Shown here in pieces: positions 1 through 9,751 of a stretch of 64,000 nucleotides of DNA. The notes below the pieces were generated by a model. That model was not told the origin of the DNA. It did no database searches and saw nothing but the letters and a program-made list of their open reading frames with translations. How positions within the stretch are numbered: the first letter of the stretch is position 1; each line of letters begins with the position of its first letter. This stretch comes from Clostridiales bacterium (GTDB taxonomy: Bacteria; Bacillota; Clostridia; Oscillospirales; Oscillospiraceae): the NCBI GenBank assembly GCA_004558115.1, contig SFDT01000001.1:1-64000 (forward strand), written 5' to 3'. The translations under genes and the position numbers were made by a program.

Positions 1-415
1 AATGTCAGTGGCAACACAATGGCAACAAAAAATCAGATAGCGTCTGCCATCTGAATAATGAAAAGAATACCAATACTCTGAGCTAAATCCCATAAGCAAA
101 ACTGTTTAGAATACTTCTGGCAGGAGCGAATGGGAGTAAAATTGTTCTGATTTTCCGATAAAATCAGAGAAAAGCTCCGTTTTTCTATTGAAAAAGTTGC
201 AGAAAGAAAAAGTGAAAAATTGACAAACCTCCTCATTTTTCAAGCCAAGGTAGCCACCGTATTTTCAGAAAAATGAGGAGGTTTTGTTATGCCCGGCCCC
301 AATGGGAAACCCATGGGTTTCAAAAGAAAGCTCCGGGCAGTTTTGCCTGCGCTTTCGCGCAGTTGACAGGTTGCTGCTCCATTGAGACAGCAGGCACTTT
401 GTCCTTTTCAAGGGA
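1..415. other. AT-rich intergenic start of window
   Basis: No convincing gene lies here. Frame 1 is open from base 1 to a TGA at 52-54 and could be the last 17 codons of a gene entering from the left, but nothing identifies it. A 9-bp inverted repeat with one mismatch and a 4-nt loop (33-41/46-54) overlaps that stop. A second, perfect 17-bp inverted repeat pairs 225-241 with 268-284 around a 26-nt loop. Base composition is clearly more AT-rich than the rest of the window up to about 280. Confidence 0.5.
225..284. repeat. 17-bp perfect inverted repeat
   Basis: AAACCTCCTCATTTTTC at 225-241 is mirrored exactly at 268-284. The right arm is followed by TGTTATG, so there is no proper U-tract. It may be a terminator of an upstream gene, a processed leader hairpin or a remnant of a mobile element. 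Each arm carries a GAGGAGG/CCTCCTC core resembling a Shine-Dalgarno sequence, which the hairpin would hide. Confidence 0.5.
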
Positions 416-444
416 TTGACAGTCTCATTTTTCTTTCGTACCAT
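416..444 (+). promoter_or_regulatory. promoter of uridine phosphorylase gene
   Basis: TTGACA at 416-421 and TACCAT at 439-444 are separated by 17 bp. This gives a transcript starting about 30 nt before the ATG at 479. Confidence 0.6.
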
Positions 445-478
445 AGAGGAAATATCAGGAGAAGGAGCACTGATCATC

Positions 479-1258
479 ATGGACGAAACCCAGAAAATGC
501 TGCATATCAACCTGAGCCGGGGCGAGGTGGGCCGCTACGCCATCGTCCCCGGCGACCCGGACCGCTGCGAACTCATCGCCGCCCACCTGGACAACCCCCG
601 CCTGGTGACCCGAAAGCGGGAATTTACCACCTGGGAAGGGACCCTGGACGGAGAGAAGGTCACCGTCACCTCCACCGGCATCGGCGGCCCCTCCACCGCC
701 ATCTGCATTGAGGAGCTGCATAAATGCGGCGCGGATACGTTCATTCGGGTGGGGACCTGCGCTTCCACCTGCGCGGATGTGCAGTGCGGCGACATTGTGG
801 TCCCCAACGGCAGCGTCCGCATGGAGGGCACCGGCTGTCATTACCTGCCCATGGAATACCCCGCCGTCCCTACCTATCAGCTTCTGAAGTACCTGGAGGA
901 AAGCTCCGCCGCCTTAGGCTATCACACAGCTGTGGGCGTCAGCATCACCAAGGATTCCTTCTACACCCAGACGGAGCCGGAGACCAAGCCCGTGTCCGAT
1001 GAGCTTCTCAGCCGCTGGAAAAGCTATGTCCGGGGCGGCGCCGTGTGCACCTCCATGGAAGAAGCCGTCTTGTTCCTGGCCGGCACCAGTCTGGGCGTCC
1101 GCACCGCCTCCGTGCTGGTCTCCGCCACCAATTTCGACGGCACGGTCTCCCGCCGCAGCAGCGCCGATGTCTATCCCACCAACAGCATCCAAAAGCCCAT
1201 CCAGGTGGCTATCGAAGCCCTGCGCCGCCTGATCCGGGAGGACCGCAAACAATCCTGA
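479..1258 (+). CDS. udp: uridine phosphorylase
   Basis: This 259-aa nucleoside phosphorylase (PNP/UDP family) cleaves uridine with phosphate to uracil and ribose 1-phosphate in the cytoplasm for pyrimidine salvage. Family landmarks are GDPDR at residues 25-29 (phosphate binding), RVGT at 90-93 and the SMEEA segment near 192-196, where Met-Glu contacts ribose. The start at 479 is preceded by AGGAGAAGG; the frame stays open to 416, but that extension would run into the promoter. The gene stands alone between its own promoter and a strong terminator. Uridine is the likely substrate from overall similarity; a broader nucleoside range is possible. Confidence 0.88.
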   Translation: MDETQKMLHINLSRGEVGRYAIVPGDPDRCELIAAHLDNPRLVTRKREFTTWEGTLDGEKVTVTSTGIGGPSTAICIEELHKCGADTFIRVGTCASTCADVQCGDIVVPNGSVRMEGTGCHYLPMEYPAVPTYQLLKYLEESSAALGYHTAVGVSITKDSFYTQTEPETKPVSDELLSRWKSYVRGGAVCTSMEEAVLFLAGTSLGVRTASVLVSATNFDGTVSRRSSADVYPTNSIQKPIQVAIEALRRLIREDRKQS

Positions 1259-1259
1259 C

Positions 1260-1294
1260 AAAAAGACAGCCGCCCGGTGGGCGGCTGTCTTTTT
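1260..1294. terminator. bidirectional terminator between udp and the zincin gene
   Basis: AAAAGACAGCCGCCC pairs perfectly with its mirror around a 3-nt loop, with a T-run after one arm and an A-run before the other. It can therefore end both converging transcripts. Confidence 0.9.
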
Positions 1295-1677
1295 CATGAT
1301 GTTCGGTATTCCTCCCGCCACCGGGCCAGCTCCTCGGCGTCCCTGTCATCCAGGGCGTGGAGGCCGCCGCAGCTTTCCATGTGGTGGGTCAGCTCATGGG
1401 AAAAGGTGGTGTACAGCTCGTCCTCCCAATCCTGGCGGCCCCAGTCTTCCTTTTCCGCCAGGGCGGCGAAGGAGCCGTAGTACAGGTTGATGTAGTTGCC
1501 CAGCAGGTCCTGACAGTATTCCCCCAGGATATACATCTCCCCCGCCGGGAACTCCGTGTCCGGCACCGCCTCCTCCAGCAGGTTCACGCCGCCGTTGAGA
1601 CCGTCGAACAGCGCCTCCGGGAACTCCTCCGCCATGGTATCCAGCAGGTCGTTCACTTCGTCGATGGACAGTACCAT
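1294..1677 (-). CDS. small metallopeptidase-like zincin
   Basis: A 127-aa protein with the zinc-protease motif HELTHH at residues 94-99, matching the one-domain metallopeptidase family (Zincin_1-like) common in Clostridia. His94 and His98 should bind zinc and Glu95 should act as base; the extra His99 is typical of these small zincins. No signal peptide or membrane segment is visible, so it is probably cytoplasmic. It starts 7 nt after the tex stop and is almost certainly co-transcribed with tex. Its substrate is unknown. Confidence 0.75.
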   Translation of the reverse strand: MVLSIDEVNDLLDTMAEEFPEALFDGLNGGVNLLEEAVPDTEFPAGEMYILGEYCQDLLGNYINLYYGSFAALAEKEDWGRQDWEDELYTTFSHELTHHMESCGGLHALDDRDAEELARWREEYRTS

Positions 1678-1684
1678 AGGCGCC

Positions 1685-3850
<2,166 letters not shown>

Positions 3851-3887
3851 AACCGTTCCTTTCCAGACGCCCGCGGCGTCCGCAGAG

Positions 3888-3930
3888 AAAACGGCGGTAT
3901 GCTTTCCAGCCGGAAACCTACCGCCGTTTT
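3888..3930 (-). terminator. terminator of the DUF1846 gene
   Basis: AAAACGGCGGTA at 3888-3899 pairs with TACCGCCGTTTT at 3919-3930. Read on the minus strand, the stem ends in TTTTC just after the DUF1846 stop at 3941. Confidence 0.8.
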
Positions 3931-3940
3931 GTCCCGTTTC

Positions 3941-5425
3941 TCACTTGTGATACAGCTTTTTTGTCTCGTACCTCGGCTCGCAGCTGACGTTGATGCCCAG
4001 TCGCTTTAAGAGTTTTTCGTCCACCTCGCTCAAAATAACGCTGAAATGGGCGTCGCAGCCCCGGAGCTTGGGCAGCTGCTGCTGGGCGTGCTCCGCCAGA
4101 GGATTGGTGAGGGCGGAGATGGTCAGAGCCATGAGGACCTCGTCTGTGTGGAGGCGGGGGTTTTTATGGCCCAGGTATTTGGTCTTCAGGTCGCACACCG
4201 GCTCCAGCACCTGAGCGGAGATGAGCTCGAACTGGTCGCCGATGCCGCCCACGGCTTTCAGGGCGTTCAGCAGCAGCGCCGAGGCGGCGCCCAGCGTATC
4301 GGAGGTCTTGCCGGTGACCACCCGCCCATCCGGCAGGATCATGGCGCCGGCGGGGCCGCCGGTGGTCTCCGCCTTCAGCAATGCGGCGGACACCGCCGGG
4401 CAGATGTCCGGCGTCACGCCGGCCTGCTGCATGACCAGCTCCAGCTTCCGCACCGGCTCGTCGCCGCACTTGCCCTGGAGCTTTTCCGCGCAGGCGGTAT
4501 AGTACCGGCGCAGGATCTCCTGCCGGGAGGCGGCGCAGCAGGCATCGTCGTCCACGATGCAGTAGCCCGCCATGTTGACGCCCATGTCCGTGGGGGACTG
4601 GTAGGGGGAGCTGCCTTGGATCTTTTTGAAAATGGCGTTGAGCACCGGGAAGATCTCCACATCCCGGTTGTAGTTGACGGCGGTCTTGCCGTAGGCCTCC
4701 AGGTGGAAGGGGTCGATCATGTTCACATCGTCCAGGTCCGCCGTGGCGGCCTCATAGGCCAGGTTCACCGGATGCTTCAAGGGCAGGTTCCAGATGGGGA
4801 AGGTCTCAAACTTGGCGTAGCCGGCGGTGATGCCCCGCTTGTAGTCGTGGTACAGCTGGCTGAGACAGGTGGCCATTTTGCCGCTGCCGGGGCCGGGGGC
4901 CGTCACCACCACCAGGGAACGGCTGGTCTCGATATAGTCGTTTTTGCCCAGGCCCTCGTCGCTGACGATGTGGGGCACATCGGAAGGGTAGCCGGCGATG
5001 GGATAGTGGCGGTAGCACCGGATGCCCAGGGCCGTCAGGCGCTTTAAAAAGGCGTCCGCCGCGGACTGGCCGCTGTACCGGGTCATGACCACGCTGCCCA
5101 CAAACAGGCCGAGTCCGCGGAAAATGTCAATGAGCCGCAGCACATCGTCATCATAGGTGATACCCAGGTCTCCCCGGATCTTATTTTTCTCGATATCCGC
5201 CGCGTTGATGGCGATGACGATCTCCACATCGTCCTGCAGCTGCTGGAGCATCCGGATCTTGCTGTCCGGCTCAAAGCCCGGCAGCACCCGGGAGGCATGG
5301 TAATCGTCAAACAGCTTGCCGCCGAATTCCAGATACAGCTTGCCGCCGAACTGGGCGATACGGCGCTTGATCTGCTCCGACTGGGTAGTCAGGTATTTTT
5401 GATTGTCAAATCCAATGGCTGTCAT
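3941..5425 (-). CDS. DUF1846 domain-containing protein
   Basis: A 494-aa cytoplasmic protein matching full-length DUF1846 members, recognisable from the N-terminal GFDNQKYLTTQSEQI and the central GPGSGKMATCLSQLYHDY segment (about residues 178-195). The latter resembles a nucleotide-binding loop. The family is widespread in Firmicutes and its biochemical role is not established to my knowledge. It is a single-gene unit: own promoter with an overlapping palindrome upstream, own terminator downstream, divergent from purA. Confidence 0.88.
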   Translation of the reverse strand: MTAIGFDNQKYLTTQSEQIKRRIAQFGGKLYLEFGGKLFDDYHASRVLPGFEPDSKIRMLQQLQDDVEIVIAINAADIEKNKIRGDLGITYDDDVLRLIDIFRGLGLFVGSVVMTRYSGQSAADAFLKRLTALGIRCYRHYPIAGYPSDVPHIVSDEGLGKNDYIETSRSLVVVTAPGPGSGKMATCLSQLYHDYKRGITAGYAKFETFPIWNLPLKHPVNLAYEAATADLDDVNMIDPFHLEAYGKTAVNYNRDVEIFPVLNAIFKKIQGSSPYQSPTDMGVNMAGYCIVDDDACCAASRQEILRRYYTACAEKLQGKCGDEPVRKLELVMQQAGVTPDICPAVSAALLKAETTGGPAGAMILPDGRVVTGKTSDTLGAASALLLNALKAVGGIGDQFELISAQVLEPVCDLKTKYLGHKNPRLHTDEVLMALTISALTNPLAEHAQQQLPKLRGCDAHFSVILSEVDEKLLKRLGINVSCEPRYETKKLYHK

Positions 5426-5456
5426 ATGTGCACGACCCCTCTTCGTGTTTTTTCCG

Positions 5457-5491
5457 CAGGAAAGTATATCATAACTTTCCTGCTTTGGGAA
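5457..5491 (-). promoter_or_regulatory. DUF1846 promoter with overlapping operator-like palindrome
   Basis: On the minus strand TTCCCA (5486-5491) and TATACT (5463-5468) are 17 bp apart. A perfect 9-bp inverted repeat, CAGGAAAGT at 5457-5465 and ACTTTCCTG at 5474-5482 with an 8-nt centre, covers the -10 box. A bound protein there would block polymerase. Confidence 0.55.
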
Positions 5492-5577
5492 GAGCGGTCC
5501 CGGTCCGCCGCGGCAAATTTTGCTGTTTATGGACCGGTGTATTAGGAAAATTTATCTTGATTATTATCACTTTGTTC

Positions 5578-5606
5578 TTTACTTATACAGTCTCTCCCGA
5601 TATAAT
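5578..5606 (+). promoter_or_regulatory. purA promoter
   Basis: TTTACT at 5578-5583 and a perfect TATAAT at 5601-5606, spaced by 17 bp. Confidence 0.65.
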
Positions 5607-5611
5607 AACTT

Positions 5612-5636
5612 AGGTTGGGGTATTATGGCCCAACCT
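5612..5636 (+). promoter_or_regulatory. hairpin in the purA leader
   Basis: AGGTTGGG and CCCAACCT form a perfect 8-bp stem around a 9-nt loop, just at the expected transcript start and 37 nt before the purA ATG. It could protect the 5' end of the mRNA or be a protein-binding site. It does not match a purine riboswitch. Confidence 0.4.
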
Positions 5637-5672
5637 GTCAAAAGCAAAATAAAACCGGGAGGTTTTTCAAGT

Positions 5673-6947
5673 ATGTCAAATTGCGCCATCGTAGGTATCA
5701 ACTGGGGCGACGAGGGCAAGGGCCGCATGGTGGACCTGCTCACCAGCGATTATGACGTGGTCGTCCGCTATCAGGGCGGCGGCAACGCCGGCCACACCGT
5801 GGTTAACGAGTTGGGCAAGTTCGCCCTGCATCTGCTGCCCTCCGGCATTTTCCGCAAGGGCGTCGTGAACATTCTGGGCAACGGCGTGGCTCTGGACTGC
5901 GAAAACCTGTGGACGGAGATGCAGGATGTGATCTCCAAAGGCGTTTCCATCACCCCTGAGAACCTGAAGATCAGCGACCGCGCTTCCCTGCTGCTGCCCT
6001 GGCACCGGGACCTGGACGGTCTGGAGGAAGCCCGTCTGGCCGACAAGAAGTACGGCTCCACCAAGCAGGGCATCGCCCCCTTCTACTCTGACAAGTATCA
6101 GAAAAAGACGGTCATGGCCGGCGAGCTGCTGTATCCGGACAAGCTGTGGGAGCATCTGGAGGGCATTCTGGAGTGGAAGAACCTGACCCTGGAAAAGGTC
6201 TACGGTGCCAAGCCCTACACCATGGACGATCTGAGAGCCTGGGTGGCTGAATACGGCGAAAAGATCAAGCCCTTCATCTGCGACACCGGCGCTTTCCTGC
6301 GCCAGGCCAACAAGGAGGGCAAGAGCATCCTATTTGAGGCCCAGCTGGGCTCCCTCCGGGACCTGGACTACGGCATTTATCCCATGACCACCTCCTCCAA
6401 TCCCATCGCCGCTTACGCCCCCGTGGGCTCCGGCTATCCCGAGGCCAAGATCGATAAGGTCGTGGGTGTGGTGAAGGCCTATTCCTCCTGTGTGGGCGAG
6501 GGTCCCTTTACCTGCGAGTGGTTCGGCGAGGAGGCTGAGAAGCTCCGTGAGGCCGGCGGCGAGTACGGCGCCAAGACCGGACGGCCCCGCCGCGTCGGTC
6601 CCATCGACATCGTGGCCACCCGCTACGGCATCCAGTGCCAGGGTGCCACGGACATCGCCCTGACCAAGCTGGACGTGCTGAGCTATCTGGACGAGATCCC
6701 CATCTGCGCCCGTTATGAGCTGAACGGCGAGCAGATCGACTATTTCCCCTTCCCCGCCGTTTTGCCCGACGCCAAGCCCGTCATGACCTCCATGCCCGGC
6801 TGGAAGTGCGACATCTCCGGCGTCCGCAAGTGGGAGGACCTGCCGGAGGCCGCCCGGAACTACGTGGAGTATGTGGAGCAGCAGATCGGCTGCCGCATCA
6901 CCTACGTGTCCGTGGGTCCCGAACGGGATTCCATCATCATCCGCTGA
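5673..6947 (+). CDS. purA: adenylosuccinate synthase
   Basis: PurA joins IMP and aspartate with GTP to make adenylosuccinate, the first step from IMP to AMP. The 424-aa protein starts with MSNCAIVGINWGDEGKG; the WGDEGKG phosphate loop at 11-17 contains the catalytic Asp13, and NAGHTV carries the catalytic His. The ATG at 5673 follows GGGAGG; the frame runs open to 5520, but that stretch covers the promoter. purB, the next enzyme of the branch, follows after one small gene, so both AMP steps sit together. Confidence 0.96.
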   Translation: MSNCAIVGINWGDEGKGRMVDLLTSDYDVVVRYQGGGNAGHTVVNELGKFALHLLPSGIFRKGVVNILGNGVALDCENLWTEMQDVISKGVSITPENLKISDRASLLLPWHRDLDGLEEARLADKKYGSTKQGIAPFYSDKYQKKTVMAGELLYPDKLWEHLEGILEWKNLTLEKVYGAKPYTMDDLRAWVAEYGEKIKPFICDTGAFLRQANKEGKSILFEAQLGSLRDLDYGIYPMTTSSNPIAAYAPVGSGYPEAKIDKVVGVVKAYSSCVGEGPFTCEWFGEEAEKLREAGGEYGAKTGRPRRVGPIDIVATRYGIQCQGATDIALTKLDVLSYLDEIPICARYELNGEQIDYFPFPAVLPDAKPVMTSMPGWKCDISGVRKWEDLPEAARNYVEYVEQQIGCRITYVSVGPERDSIIIR

Positions 6948-6971
6948 CCGGCGGACACAGGAGATCGTGTT

Positions 6972-7127
6972 ATGATTCTGTTGTGGATCGTATCCATCAT
7001 TCTCACCGCTCTGTTTATTTTCCTGGAAACATGGGATATGGCTGTTTTCGGCATTTTCTTCTTCGTGTTTTCCAGCATCCAGCTGGTGCGCCGCCGGCGC
7101 GGCAAGGGAAAGGACGAGCAGGACTGA
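6972..7127 (+). CDS. small membrane protein between purA and purB
   Basis: A 51-aa open frame starts at ATG 6972, preceded by AGGAGAT, only 24 nt after purA. Residues 1-38 are almost entirely hydrophobic (two short segments, MILLWIVSIILTALFIF and MAVFGIFFFVFSSIQLV), followed by a basic tail RRRRGKGKDEQD. This fits a one- or two-pass membrane peptide with the charged tail inside. It resembles no family I recognise. A terminator follows, so it is the last gene of the purA transcript. Confidence 0.6.
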   Translation: MILLWIVSIILTALFIFLETWDMAVFGIFFFVFSSIQLVRRRRGKGKDEQD

Positions 7128-7171
7128 CCCCAGTCATTGTTTCGCCTCCGGCGAAAACCACGGAAACAAGC

Positions 7172-7207
7172 AGGAGGCATCCGGTTTGGATGCCTCCTAA
7201 CTTTTTA
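7172..7207 (+). terminator. terminator before purB
   Basis: AGGAGGCATCC (7172-7182) pairs with GGATGCCTCCT (7188-7198), followed by AACTTTTTA. Confidence 0.8.
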
Positions 7208-7229
7208 CAGGAAGAAAGGTTGACCTCAT

Positions 7230-8648
7230 ATGTCCAAAGACCGTTATGAATCTCCCCTGGCGTCCCGGTACGCCTCCCCCTTCATGCTGCACCTGTTCTC
7301 CGCCGATATGCGCATCCAGACCTGGCGCCGGCTGTGGGTGGCCCTGGCCCGGGCGGAGCACAACCTGGGGCTCCCCGTCACCAGCGAGCAGGTGGCGGAG
7401 CTGGAGGCCCACATCACCGACATTGACTACGAGATGGCCGCGGCGCGGGAAAAGGAAGTCCGCCACGACGTCATGGCCCATGTGTACACCTACGGCAAAG
7501 CGGCTCCCTCCGCCGCCGGCATCATTCACCTGGGCGCCACCAGCTGCTACGTCACCGACAACGCCGACCTCATCATTTACCGGGAGAGCCTGCGGTATCT
7601 CCGGGGCGAGCTCATCGCCGTGCTGGCCAACCTCTCCAAGTTCGCCGACACCTACAAGGCCACGCCCACCCTGGGCTACACCCACTATCAGCCCGCCCAG
7701 CTGGTGACGGTGGGCAAGCGGGCCACCCTCTGGATGCAGGACCTGCTGGCCGACCTGGAGGAGCTGGACTTCGTGCTGGAGAACATGAAGTTCCTGGGCT
7801 GCCGGGGCACCACCGGCACCGAGGCCAGCTTCATGGACCTGTTTGAGGGCGACGGCGAAAAGATCGACGAGATGAACCGCCAGATCAGCGCCGAGTTCGG
7901 CTTTGACAAGTGCTTCCCCGTCTGCGGCCAGACCTATCCCCGCAAGGTGGACAGCCGCATCCTGAACTGCCTTTCCTCCATTGCCCAGAGCTGCTACCGC
8001 ATGGCAAACGACATCCGCCTGCTCCAGCACGACCGGCAGGTGGAGGAGCCCTTTGAAAAGAACCAGATCGGCTCCAGCGCCATGGCCTACAAGCGCAATC
8101 CCATGCGGTCCGAGCGCATCTGCTCTTTGAGCCGCTATCTCATGGCCGACGCCATGAACGCCCCCATGACCGCCTCCGTCCAGTGGCTGGAACGGACCTT
8201 GGACGACTCTGCCAACCGCCGCATCTCCATGCCGGAGGGCTTCCTGTGCGCCGACGCCATTTTGCGTCTGGCCCAGAACGTCACCGACGGCCTCCATGTC
8301 AACGAAAAAGTCGTGGACGCCACGGTGCGGGAGTACCTGCCCTTTATCGCCACGGAGAACCTGATGATGGAGGCCGTGAAGCGGGGCGGCAACCGCCAGG
8401 AGCTCCACGAGATCATCCGCACCTGCTCCATGGCCGCCACCGCCAAAATGAAGGAGGGCGAGAAGTGCGACCTCCTCAGCCGTCTGGCCGCGGAGCCCGC
8501 CTTCGGCATGACCGAGGCGGAGATGGAAGCCGTCCTGACCCCCAGCGCCTACATCGGCCGCTGCCCGGACCAAGTGGACGCCTTCCTCCGCCAGGTACGG
8601 CCCCTGCTGAGCCAGGCCAGCGGGGAAAAGCCGGAGATCAACCTGTAA
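7230..8648 (+). CDS. purB: adenylosuccinate lyase
   Basis: PurB splits adenylosuccinate to AMP and fumarate and also SAICAR to AICAR in IMP synthesis. The 472-aa protein has the fumarase/aspartase superfamily signature GSSAMAYKRNP near 281-291, plus the TSCYVTDN and THYQPAQ segments that hold substrate-binding residues. Length agrees with the longer eukaryote-like PurB branch found in many Clostridia. AGGAAGAAAGG lies before ATG 7230. A terminator separates it from the purA unit, so some independent expression or read-through is expected. Confidence 0.95.
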   Translation: MSKDRYESPLASRYASPFMLHLFSADMRIQTWRRLWVALARAEHNLGLPVTSEQVAELEAHITDIDYEMAAAREKEVRHDVMAHVYTYGKAAPSAAGIIHLGATSCYVTDNADLIIYRESLRYLRGELIAVLANLSKFADTYKATPTLGYTHYQPAQLVTVGKRATLWMQDLLADLEELDFVLENMKFLGCRGTTGTEASFMDLFEGDGEKIDEMNRQISAEFGFDKCFPVCGQTYPRKVDSRILNCLSSIAQSCYRMANDIRLLQHDRQVEEPFEKNQIGSSAMAYKRNPMRSERICSLSRYLMADAMNAPMTASVQWLERTLDDSANRRISMPEGFLCADAILRLAQNVTDGLHVNEKVVDATVREYLPFIATENLMMEAVKRGGNRQELHEIIRTCSMAATAKMKEGEKCDLLSRLAAEPAFGMTEAEMEAVLTPSAYIGRCPDQVDAFLRQVRPLLSQASGEKPEINL

Positions 8649-8653
8649 AAGAG

Positions 8654-8697
8654 AACCACGTGCCGCCACACTTACGTGGCGGCACGTGGTTTTACTT
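8654..8697 (+). terminator. purB terminator
   Basis: A perfect 16-bp stem (8654-8669 with 8676-8691) and a 6-nt loop, then TTTACTTTAC. It also lies at the end of the convergent LysR gene. Confidence 0.85.
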
Positions 8698-9626
8698 TAC
8701 ATTCCGGCAAACTGCCGGAAAAATTCCTCATACAGCTCAATGCAGTCCCCATGCTCCCGCAGCTCTGTCAAAACGCTCCGCAGGCAGGCCAAAAACCGGG
8801 CCGATGCGGGCCTGCGGATGCTGTCCGCTGTGTACAGGCAGCAGGTCACCCGCCGCGGCACCTCCATATCCAGGCAGTGGCATACCACATCGCCATCCTC
8901 CGCCAGCCCCCTGCCCACGCTGGCAGGCACGATGGACCATCCGCCCCGGCGGACAAAGTACAATAGCTGGCTCATGATCTCCACCCGGACCTGCGGCACG
9001 CTGTTTTTCCCAAAGACGGCCTCATGCCATTGGATATAGCTTTTGAACCATCCGGTGTAGATCTCCCGCCGGGGGTCCAGCTCCTGTATGGACACACAGC
9101 GGGGCTCCGCCGCGTCCCCGGCGCACACCAATACCATGGGCTCTGAAAACACAGGGCTGCTCAATACGCCCCGGGGCAGCTCCGGTGAAAAGGCAAAGGC
9201 CAGATCCGTTTCCCGCCGCTCCAGACTGGCACAGACCGGCAGCGTCGGCAGGTCCTGGACCTCCAGAATGGTATCCCGGTTTTGCTGCATGAACCGCTCA
9301 TAGACAGGCGCCATCAAGTAGGTGCCCACGCTGTTCAGGGAAGACACCCGCAGCTTTTCCGGTGACGCCTGGGTCCCCACCTCCCGCATCTGGCGGATGA
9401 TGCTCCGGTATTGCAGGGCCAGGTCATAAAACCGCCGTCCGGCCTCGGTCAGGGAAAGCTCCCGCTGTCCCTTTCCCCGGGCCAGCAGCGTGCAGCCGGT
9501 CTCCTGCTCCAGCGTCTTCAGCTTTGTACTCAGGGACGGCTGGCTGATAAACAGCTGTTCGGCGGCTTTGGAAATGCTTTTCGCCTCACAGATGGCCACA
9601 AAGGCCTCGATCTCCTCCGTTGTCAT
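8697..9626 (-). CDS. LysR-family transcriptional regulator
   Basis: A 309-aa regulator with the N-terminal winged helix-turn-helix at residues 1-60 (EAFVAICEAKSISKAAEQLF, then SQPSLSTKLKTLE) and a type 2 periplasmic-binding-like effector domain from about 90. The start at 9626 is supported by GGAAGAAGGG just upstream; 12 further in-frame codons exist but lack such a site. It is transcribed away from the DMT exporter gene from an overlapping promoter, the usual arrangement for a LysR protein controlling its neighbour and itself. Effector unknown. Confidence 0.9.
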   Translation of the reverse strand: MTTEEIEAFVAICEAKSISKAAEQLFISQPSLSTKLKTLEQETGCTLLARGKGQRELSLTEAGRRFYDLALQYRSIIRQMREVGTQASPEKLRVSSLNSVGTYLMAPVYERFMQQNRDTILEVQDLPTLPVCASLERRETDLAFAFSPELPRGVLSSPVFSEPMVLVCAGDAAEPRCVSIQELDPRREIYTGWFKSYIQWHEAVFGKNSVPQVRVEIMSQLLYFVRRGGWSIVPASVGRGLAEDGDVVCHCLDMEVPRRVTCCLYTADSIRRPASARFLACLRSVLTELREHGDCIELYEEFFRQFAGM

Positions 9627-9663
9627 AGCGGTCCCTTCTTCCAAAATATAGAGTTTATTCAAT

Positions 9664-9692
9664 ATTATACAAGTTTTTTTGATATTTTACAA
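9664..9692 (-). promoter_or_regulatory. LysR gene promoter
   Basis: On the minus strand TTGTAA (9687-9692), 17-bp spacer, TATAAT (9664-9669). The -35 overlaps, by 5 of 6 bases, the -35 of the divergent promoter. Confidence 0.65.
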
Positions 9693-9714
9693 GGTCCGCC
9701 CCACCGGATATACT
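9686..9714 (+). promoter_or_regulatory. DMT transporter gene promoter
   Basis: TTTACA at 9686-9691, 17-bp spacer, TATACT at 9709-9714. Each hexamer matches consensus at 5 of 6 positions. Confidence 0.7.
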
Positions 9715-9751
9715 GGGGGCAGGACCACTTCCAAAAGGAGGAACGCCGCAC

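Noticed and set aside
33..236. 67-codon frame on the minus strand near the window start
   Set aside because: No ribosome site, AT-rich codons unlike neighbours, no recognisable family.
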